A stretch of DNA of 64,000 nucleotides from Panopea generosa (Eukaryota; Mollusca; Bivalvia; Adapedonta; Hiatellidae): NCBI GenBank assembly GCA_029582155.1, contig CM055905.1, positions 66,806,356 to 66,870,355 of the forward strand. Reading direction: 5' to 3'. Below are positions 55,083 through 64,000 of the stretch, in pieces. Below the pieces are notes generated by a model. That model worked only from the letters and a program-made list of their open reading frames with translations, made no database searches and was not told the origin of the DNA. The position numbers were made by a program, and so were the translations under genes. The first letter of the stretch is position 1. Every line of letters begins with the position of its first letter.

Positions 55083-58000
55083 ATGGGTAGTGATGTAAAT
55101 GCATGGAGGGTGGCTATCGGAAATTTTTACAATAGAAATCATCACGTTTTGATGGCACATGTGTTTAAAAGTTATCCATTGATGTTTTATTTGTTGATGT
55201 TTCTTAAACGACTACAATTTACAATCGCAAATGCTTTTAATCATTGCAATAATATAGCAGTTGAAAGTATTTTAAACATAAGATTTACCATTGTAATTAC
55301 TTTGTTAGTGCTCATGTCTGGAGATGTAGAGTTAAATCCTGGACCCTTCACAGAAAATAGACAACACTGTCTTTCATTTTTACATTTAAATATACGTAGT
55401 ATCCGAAACAAACTAGAGTATATAAAGCAACATTTTTTGGACTTCGATATTATTTGTTTTACAGAATCTCATTTAACTACCGTTATTACTGGGATTGATT
55501 TAGACGGATACTCTGAACCATTTCGTAAAGATAACACTGCACACTCTAGTGGACTTCTAAGTTATATATCTACTAAGCTTATGTCGAAACGAATGTTAAT
55601 TTTAGAATGTCCCTTTGTTGATAGTATATGGGTAGAGGTGAACTACGGGCGGGAAAGCTTTTTACTTTGTAATGTGTATCGTCCTCCGAATACGCCTGTT
55701 TCATTTTGGAACTATTTCAGTATAAGTATAGAAAAAGCACTTGATCTATCCAAAAATATTGTCATCGTCGGCGACATAAACGAAGATCAATTTAATATAA
55801 ATAATTATCACTTAAAGAATGTCATGCTTATCAATAACTTAACTAATGTTATAACTGAACCCACCAGAACAACGCGTACCTCATCAACTCTTATTGACCC
55901 AATTATAATCTCAGACACATATACCAGTTTGAATTCTGGTACTTTAGATGTCCCAAACGAAATAAGTGATCATAAAGCTACATATGTTTTTATCCCTTTT
56001 GGTAATATTTTACCCACTATTGTTACTCGACAGGTTTGGTTTTATAATCGGGGTGATTATGAGAAAATGAACGAATTGATAATCAATTTTAACTGGGGTT
56101 TTTTGAACACATGTTCTGTAGACTTGGCCTGCGAGCGTTTTACTGAATCTATTTTAGTTTTGATGCAATCTTGTATTCCTTCTAAAGAAGTACAAATTCG
56201 ACCAAATGACAAACCATGGTATGACTCAGAAATAAGACGACATTCAAGACAACGTGACAGACAAAAGACAAAGGCCGTAAGGACTCAAAAGACAGAAGCA
56301 TGGACAAAATACAAACAATTAAGGAATAAAGTTAATAATTTGAAAACACATGCTAAAGAACAATATTTTAATAATATTGAAAACACTGTTTTAGATGCGA
56401 ATGTGTCAAATTCTAAATTATATTGGAAACTACTTAAACAGTTTATTAAATCTAACAAAAACTCAGAAATAATTCCTCCACTAAAATATACATCTGTTAA
56501 TGGTGAGGATTCAGTCTATTTTAATGATGCAGATAAAGCTAACTGCTTAAACGACTATTTCGTCTCCATCTCAACAATAGATGAAAATATAAACAATAAT
56601 ACTCTACTTCCAGAGTGTATCTTTAAAACTAATAATACCATTGCAAACATGATCATTACTGAATCAGACATAATTGATATTATCGGTACTTTAGACCCAA
56701 ATAAAGCTGTCGGAGAAGACAAAATTAGTCACAGAATTTTACAGTTTACTAAACACACTATATCTAAACCCCTGTCTATGTTATTTAATAAATCCTTACT
56801 TGAATGTAAATTTCCAGAGTCATGGAAGTCAGCTACTGTAATGCCTCTTTTTAAGAAGGGTCAAACAAACGTGCCATCTAATTATCGGCCAATATCTTTA
56901 TTAAGCTGTGTTGGTAAACTTATGGAAAGAGTTGTCTACAAACATATTTATAATTTTCTGATTGAAAATAAACTAATTTACAAATTGCAATCCGGATTTC
57001 TTAAGGGACATTCGACAGTTTACCAACTCATAGACATCTATAACCAAATTGCTCAAGGATTGGATTCCAGACAATACACTTGTATGATCTTTTGTGATGT
57101 ATCAAAGGCATTTGACCGAGTTTGGATCAAAGGTCTATTATTCAAGTTAAGGCAAAATGGAATAAGAGGAGATATATTGAAATGGATCGAAAGTTATTTA
57201 GTGAAACGGAAACAAAAGGTTTTTATTGGTTCAAGTGTGTCAAATATTAAGGAAACATCTGCTGGTGTTCCCCAGGGTTCGGTCTTAGGTCCTTTATTTT
57301 TTCTTGTGTACATTAACGATATTGCAGAACATCTCTTAAGCATAACTCGTATTTTTGCAGACGATACATCGCTTGCATCTACAGCTTCTAACTTACCAGA
57401 TTTAGAAGGTATTCTTAATCATGATCTTACTGTCATATCGCAGTGGTCCAAGCAGTGGTTAGTAAATTTTAACCCGAACAAAACAGAAGCAATTATGTTC
57501 ACACTAAATAAAAATGTTTCTTATCCATTTTTAATTTTTGATAATGTCCCAGTAAAATTTGTTGATCACCACAAACATTTAGGCATAACTTTTAGTCATA
57601 ATGCAAAGTGGCACCATCATATAGATAACATTGTAAATTCGGCTTGTAAGATTTTGGGAATGATGCGTAAAATTAAATTCCTGTTAAATAGAAAATCACT
57701 CAACCAAATATACATTTCATTTCTCAGACCCACTCTAGAGTATGCATCAGTTGTTTGGGATGGCTGCACTCATTACGAAAAGGACAGATTGGAGAAAGTA
57801 CAAAATGAGGCAGCGCGTATTGTTACAGGGTTAACTCGTTCTGTGTCTATTCAAAAATTGTATACCGAAATCGGATGGCTGTCTTTGTCAGAGAGAAGAA
57901 ATTATCAAAAAATTAATTACGGCATATAAAATTAAAACTGGCTTATTACCGGACTATCTTAATAATTTATTTCCTGAAACAATAGGTGTTAATATACCAT

Positions 58001-58527
58001 ACAACCTTAGAAATGCATCCGATTACATAGTTCCAAATATGAGAACACAATTATATGCAAATTCATTTATTCCCTCGTGTATTTCTTATTGGAACACCCT
58101 TCCTCTACACATACGTTGCTCAGAATCATTAATGTCCTTCAAACGTATTTTAGTCACCAATTTCTTTAACGTACAACCAGTGCCACAGTATTATCTTACT
58201 GGAAATAGAAAGTTATCTTTAATACACGCACGCATTAGAAATGGGTGTAGTAATTTAGGTTTTGATAAATTTACAAATCGACTAACAACAGATTCTAGAT
58301 GCCCGGGTTGTGGTAACGAAAAAGAAGACGTCGAACATTATTTTATGAAATGTATTATATTCTCAAATGAACGAATCCGACTTTTTAGAGCCACACGTCG
58401 ATTTCATCCTCTAAGTCATCATACTTTACTGTTCGGTAAAGACACTTATACTGACGATGAAAACTCATTTATATTCACATCTGTGCAGCAATTTATCAAA
58501 GACTCAAAACGATTTGATATTAATTAA
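55083..58527 (+). CDS. LINE ORF2: 2A-like peptide, APE endonuclease, reverse transcriptase, zinc knuckle (one frameshift)
   Basis: The N-terminus (residues 30-80) is hydrophobic and ends in GDVELNPGP; DVELNPGP is residues 81-88, the ribosome-skipping 2A consensus. The endonuclease follows: LHLNIRSIRNK (about 98), TESHL, VGDINEDQF and SDH (about 295). RT motifs are NYRPISLLSCVGKL (about 600), FCDVSKAFDRVW, SAGVPQGSVLGP (about 725) and the catalytic FADD (about 757). After residue about 940 the frame breaks at a run of six A near 57908-57914 and hits TAA at 57927; the downstream frame continues to 58527 and includes CPGCGNEKEDVEHYFMKC, a Cx2Cx8Hx4C zinc knuckle. Otherwise intact, so the copy is young or the break is a sequencing error. 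Motifs place it in the CR1/Jockey group of APE-type LINEs; I do not assign a clade. Confidence 0.88.
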
Positions 58528-58870
58528 CTAAAGAATATATGTGCATAAAAAGTTGGCCTGATGACGATTCTTCTAATTATAGGGTATATTTAGATTATCT
58601 TATTATTATATCATACAACCATTATTTCCAATTTCCTTTTTCTTTCTTACTAAATCCTTTTTCTCTATAATAGTTATCTAATATCTAAACTGTTTTATTT
58701 ATAATATGTTGTTTATCTGCAATTGTCATTTTGAGTATTTGTAATTCATTTTGTGTAGGGAAGGGCCGTAACTAATGTTGGTAGAACTTGTGGCCCAACC
58801 CTTTTGCTTATATATGTATATATATATATATATGTTAAAAGGCAATAAAATATGTTTAAACTAAACTAAT
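58528..58870 (+). other. LINE 3' end
   Basis: Ends with a TATA dinucleotide run (58808-58833), an AATAAA signal at about 58846 and ATGTTTAAACTAAAC. The same terminal sequence occurs inverted at about 60217-60245. Confidence 0.7.
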
Positions 58871-59709
58871 GAATACTCTTTGTAAATTTTATCAGTAAAG
58901 TTTGAACCTTTCTAAAATTCTTGAACACCTTAAGACTCTTAAAAATTTACTGGAAGTCCCTAATCTGAGACTGTTAGTAAAATTCACCTTTTAGAGTCCT
59001 ATGTCATACTTATCATAGAAATATTATTATAGAAATAAAGGTCTGGCTTTTCTGCAAACACACAGCTATATCTTCATAATGTTTTTCATATCTGAATATT
59101 TCAGATAAATGATGTTATTTTGAAGATGAACACAGTTGCAGAGTCATAATTATGTACTCCTTGTCATTGTCTGTGTCCTCAATACTTCTTTCTTCATTGC
59201 TGTGTGCACCTTTATCATTTCATATTTTCATTATTTAATCATGTTTTGTAAGAGAGGAATATTACCTGAAGAGTTGGATGACAAGTATTCTTTCAATTTC
59301 ATCAAATTTCCTTTTTTATTTGCTTGTTTCTTTCTTGAATAAGTGTGTATTTCTCGGTATAACACCTCTCATGAAATGACCAGCAGAACTTATACAGGAC
59401 AAATACAGGTAATAACTTAGTATCTGACCTTTATATTGTACACATTGAACCTTTATGCATTGATTTGTATATAACGGTTCCATCTGACACATGGAACCTT
59501 TATGCAGAATAATATTGAAGATGGAACCGTTATGCAGGCAAATTTTAAGTACTTTGCATATGTCACCTTTAGACATTAACTCATATAAGTGCTTTATTCG
59601 TGGAAGTAAGATCTAATAAATTTACAGCATATGTAAACCATAATTATTGGTTTAATCACAAAAAGTCATTTTTGGACGAAAGTGCAGATGGCACCTTTAT
59701 GCTCTCACC
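58871..59709. repeat. Intergenic DNA with GGAACCTTTATGC-type repeats, no gene
   Basis: Between about 59447 and 59705, forms of GAACCTTTATGC or GGAACCGTTATGC recur five or six times at irregular intervals of 30-60 bp. The rest is plain AT-rich DNA. Confidence 0.55.
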
Positions 59710-61194
59710 CGACGAAATATGACAAACGAGCTAGCTATCGAACCGATATGGTCGTCTCTCCATTCCGTAATGAAGTAATCACCCATGTGATTGCGTATAT
59801 AGCATGTCTTTCATAAATTATTATCTCTATCTGTTTAAACGAGTTCAATAAATATGCACAAATTGGCCCATTGCCAAAATAATGATAGCGTCGCATGTTT
59901 AACTATCAGCCGTTGCAGGCAAAACTCAGTACAACAAAAACCTTTTATTGTCAGTAGTATTGGCTAACTTAAAGGGTAACATGGCTTTTTTTAATTATAA
60001 AGAGATACAAGTCCTTGGTGTAAAAGAAAATACATGACATAAGCGTTTTCTTTAAATAAACAACGTGCAAGTGTTACCAAATTGCTTAGTCCTCCTATTT
60101 TGCTTGAGCTTATATTAGTGATTTTAAAAATGTTTATCGTTGGAAGCATTGGTATGTCTCTGTTGGAAGTCATGCAATAATGTTATCGATTGGAGAAGCA
60201 CCCGCTCGTCTTTCTTTGTTTAGTTTAAACATATTTTAATGCCAATATAGTTAAACAAACACACACACACACACACACACTCACATAATAAGCAAACAAG
60301 GAACATTGCAATAAATAAGGCAACTAGTTTGGCCACAGTGCTCTTCGCCAAATTAGTTATCACGTGTTTATGTTTTATATATAATATTTTATCAGTTTCA
60401 AGTATAAAGAAAGTTGTTACAATTATTGCTATATACTATGTTTACCATAGTGTTTATGTTGCAGTATAAAAAATAAAGTTTTTTTTAAAAATCACACAGT
60501 TAGGGTATATGACCAGTGTTTGTCATAATAATGATTTAATAAAATGTCTTCCATCGTACCACCGGATTCATATGGACGTGACGACTGAATAAATGTTGAC
60601 CATACGGCAATTATTCTATATCAATATTTTTAATTACTGTTTTCAGTAATAATTTTAGATAACATTATTAAAATTGCTGTTCAGAATTGAATTATTGTGT
60701 TTTATCTACCAGTAGTAGATCTACATAGAAATCAACAAAGAACTAATAAGCTCGTTACTTGATTTGTATTATGGTATGATGCTTCAATTTTTAAAGTAGT
60801 GTGTGATATATATTAAGCTGTAAAATTTACGTTGTTTTATTAAGGATATTTTTATGTTATCAATATATAATATCCAGTATAAGCTGTAATATTAACGTTG
60901 TTTTATTAAGGATATTTTAATGTTATCAATATATAATATCCAGTATAAGCTGTAAAATTTACGTTGTTTTATTAAGGATATTTTTATGTTATCAATATAT
61001 AATATCCAGTATAAGCTGTAAAATTTACGTTGTTTTATTAAGAATACTTTTATGTTATCAATATATAATATCCAGTATATTGAGATTCTATTAATGATGA
61101 GCGATATAATGGTTATCAAATTCTCCAATTCTAAAAAAAAGAGACATTTTATTTTATAAAAAATAGAGATATTACACGATTGTATCGATATAAT
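59710..61194. repeat. Segmental duplication flank, copy 2 (partner 27860-29730)
   Basis: Collinear with the partner but lacking its 640-bp insert at about 59990. It carries a short insertion at about 60215-60335 with LINE 3'-end sequence (inverted) and a CA run, and four tandem 66-bp copies (about 60820-61080, with ACGTTGTTTTATTAAGGATA) where the partner has one. Confidence 0.8.
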
Positions 61195-61810
61195 TATGTG
61201 AAGTGAGTGCTCCATTGGTAGAGTATCAGACCCAGAATCGCAGGGTCGTGGGCTCGATCCTTTTCCCACGACAATGTGAAATGCGTGGTCCAGTGGTAGA
61301 GTATCAGACCCAGAATCGCAGGGTCGTGGGCTCGATCCTTCTCCCACGACAATGTGAAATGCGTGGTCCAGTGGAAGAGTATCCGACACAGAATCGCAGC
61401 GTCGTGGGCTCGATCCTTCTCCAACGACTATGTGAAATACGTGGTCCAGTGGTAGAGCATCGGACCCAGAATTGCAGCGTCGTGGGCTCAATCCTTCTCC
61501 CACGACAATGTGAAATGCGTGCTCCAGTGGTATAGTATCGGACCAAGAATCGCAGAGTCATGGGCTCAATCCTTCTCCCACGACAATGTGAAGTGCTTGT
61601 TCCAGTGGTAGAGTATCGAACCCAGAATCGCAGGGTCTTTAGCCCGATCCTTCTCCCACGACAATGTGAAATGTGTGGTCCAGTGGGGGAGTATCAGACC
61701 CAGAATCGAAGGGACGTGGGTTCGATTCTTCTCCCACGACAATTTGAAATGCGTGTTCCAGTGGTAGAGTATCGGACGCTGGGTCGTGGGTTCGATCCTT
61801 TTCCAACGAC
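61195..61810 (+). repeat. tRNA-like tandem array, locus 3 (8 units)
   Basis: Eight units averaging 77 bp, same family as 29731-30354 but with GCGTGGTCCAGTGG and GCTCGATCC variants and one internally deleted last unit. Position and copy number match locus 1. Confidence 0.9.
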
Positions 61811-63959
61811 TATGTGAAAACAGTCTCACTGAACTATTTTAGATTGTTTTATACTTCCCGAAAATTTCGGGAAAGCATATAGTCGCGGCCGCCACGTCCG
61901 TTCGTCCGTCCATCCGTCCATACGTTCCCATATCCTTGTCCGAGCTATTTCACTTTAAACTTTTGTTGGAATTTTATGAAACTTGCTAGGATATATCACT
62001 ACCCGCAGGCCCTATCTTGCTATAGCTTTTGGATAACTATATATAGTGAATAATGGACCATTATCCACAAGCTATAGTAAGATAGAGCCTGTGTCACTAA
62101 CTACCAATTTGAAATGTGCATATCGTCTTCGCGATACGGTTCAGTGAGTTTTCACAGAGTTATGGCCCTTTTATTCTTTCAATTACCAAGTCCTTGTTCA
62201 AAGTTTGCGTTTGTCTGCCTATTTACCTCCAGTCACTGGTTGGAATTTTAAGAAACTTGCTAGAATGTATCGCTTCCAAGTGGAGATGCTTATATTGTCT
62301 TTGTGTTTCGGTTTGATGATATTTCCACAGAGTTGTGGCCCTTTGAGTATTAACATTACATGGAGCAACACGTTCACTACGATGACCAATTTGGACCATC
62401 GTTGCATTGTTGTTTTTTTTTCACAATCGACGTTTCGACTTTTCACCATCGTAGTTTCGACTTTTACCGTCTTTTATCACCGTAGTTTCGTTGTGAAGAT
62501 TTTATTTAATTTAATAAATATGCCGCGATGGACCAATCAGGACACCGTAGTTTGATGAAAACATAATGATGTCACGCGATATTTACCTACCATAGGCGTA
62601 GGGCCGCGGGGGCCAATGTTCAGGTTTGTAGGGCAGCATATACTTCACCCCCCCCCCCCACACACACACACACACACACCCACACCCTACCCCCAATATT
62701 TTGATTAAAATGTCAAAATTTCACAAAATACCTTAAACATCTGGAGTAAATGACAACATTTTCTTTTATAATACAGCAGTTATTGTTTTAAATATAAAAA
62801 ATTTCCGGGTTAAGACCCACCACCAGCCCTCGTTTTGACTTGTTTTGCATGTGGTTTAAAACCCATCGGAAGCTAATTCTTAATACATCTTACAAAAATC
62901 TTATTAAAACGTTTAAATGACACAAAATATATTGGAGTAAATAACAACCATTTTCCCACTAAACGTTATCATAGTATTATTTTTTTAATATATTCAAAAC
63001 GTTTCCACATGAGGCCCCTCGTACCCCAATGAGCAAACGACACCCTCTCCCGCACTGGAGTAAATGACAGTCTTATATGTTATTCTAAAAACTCACTAGA
63101 ATGCAGCATTTTGTGTCTTTAATATAATTTTTATTTCAGGGGCAAGCAGGAGGGGTGGGATGGTGCGTGCCGCCACTAGATTAATCCAACATTCTCCCTC
63201 ACATTTTAAAAGTATTGAATAAATAACAACCATTCCCCCCTAAAACTAACTCGAATAGAGCATTCGGTTTTTAGAATACAAAACAAATCCAGGGGCCTAC
63301 ACCAACCAGTAGAGCACGACACACTCTCTCAGCGCATGACGTACCAGGTTTTAAACCCAGTGGAAGTTCATTTTAATTGGTACAGGTTATAGTTTGATAA
63401 AAACGTATCAAAGTCGCAAAATATTCGGGAGTGAATAACAATCTTTTTTCTCTAAAACTTGTTAAAATTCTGTATTAGGTTTTTAAGATCACAAAAGTTT
63501 CAAGGTACCCCCAACAGTAGGGACCCCCCCCCCCCCCAACCCACCCCCATGGCGAGAAAGGTGACCCCTCCGGTATTCGTTCTCACATCGCAAGCCGCGT
63601 GCATTTCCTGGCCACAAACGGTTTGCCTTGATAAAAATTCCTTTCTTGCTATGTCACTGCTCTTTTTCTTGACAAAAAACGCAGCATTTTTTTCAAAACT
63701 TTTTTGGGGACCACCACCCCCACCCCGTACCAGGGAATTCATCCACACATATACCCCATCGGGAGGGGGAAACATCCTCATGCACTCTCTCCTCAACACC
63801 TCCCCAACCCCACCTCCCCAATTATTGAAACGCTCCTACGACCATGCCCACTGTACCGCTTAATACCATTGACGTATACTACCTGTTTACCTGAAAGACA
63901 CGAATATGTTGTAAATCACTGATAATACGATAAAGACAGTACAAAGAAAACATAAAACA
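61811..63959. repeat. Array-adjacent repeat and poly-C spacer (copy 3)
   Basis: Collinear with 43083-45260. Includes the GCTATAGC palindromic pair (about 62009-62085), TTTCGACTTTTCACC units (62436-62490), C-runs at about 62648-62659 and 63523-63537, and a CA run at 62660-62678. No gene. Confidence 0.8.
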
Positions 63960-64000
63960 TATACTTGTCATTCATCATATAGGCCTGTAGATTGAGGAGT
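63960..64000 (+). promoter_or_regulatory. Leader of a further B-box gene copy, cut by the window end
   Basis: TTGTCATTCATCATATAGGC and CTGTAGATTGAGGAGT match the leader immediately before the truncated copy at 45305. By alignment the ATG should fall near 64023, outside the window. Confidence 0.6.

Noticed and set aside
27860-64000. LTR retrotransposon explaining the direct duplications
   Set aside because: No gag, protease, integrase or primer-binding site is seen, and the duplicated segments contain host-type genes and SINEs.

Overview
The window reads as nuclear DNA of a marine invertebrate, most probably a bivalve mollusc. It is AT-rich, with intron-split genes, RING-less B-box/beta-propeller genes in multiple copies, tRNA-derived SINEs, LINEs whose ORF2 carries a 2A-like peptide, and dispersed repeats of the kind that are abundant in bivalve assemblies. 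The host assignment is inference; no marker gene fixes the species. One run of exactly 500 N (684-1183) marks a scaffold gap.

Layout. 0-3.3 kb: a short inverted-repeat element, a 59-bp tandem repeat, the gap, a 14-bp-unit minisatellite and a SINE. 3.7-6.8 kb: four downstream exons of a calmodulin-like EF-hand gene, with a 37-bp minisatellite and a perfect hairpin in its last intron. 7.1-11.2 kb: first unit of a duplicated block carrying an intact single-exon gene for a double B-box, coiled-coil, NHL-like propeller protein. 11.3-17.1 kb: local duplications, an inverted-repeat transposon with a paralogous empty site, and a decayed LINE ORF1. 18-21.5 kb: a minus-strand spliced gene for a HEPN-type, coiled-coil, C-terminally membrane-anchored protein. 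21.7-25.6 kb: 1.9 kb of TAG/TAA microsatellite followed directly by about 16 units of a 115/121-bp satellite. 25.9-27.5 kb: a dead LINE ORF2.

From 27.9 kb to the end, apart from a near-complete LINE at about 52.5-58.9 kb, the window is built from copies of one composite block: flank, 78-bp tRNA-like tandem array, poly-C-rich spacer, B-box gene, SINE-rich 3' flank. Intact gene copies lie at 7.6, 34.0 and 46.4 kb. A copy at 45.3 kb keeps only about 23 codons, and the window stops roughly 20 bp before the place where another copy should start. A 2.8-kb DNA transposon with repeated subterminal motifs sits precisely inside one tRNA-like array unit.

The three intact B-box genes share 5' leader and 3' flank, so they are recent paralogues likely to be expressed from the same kind of promoter. 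The putative promoter of the middle copy is itself triplicated. The most unusual structures are the tRNA-like arrays tied to the gene block, the array-borne transposon, the HEPN/membrane gene and the 2A-bearing LINE.
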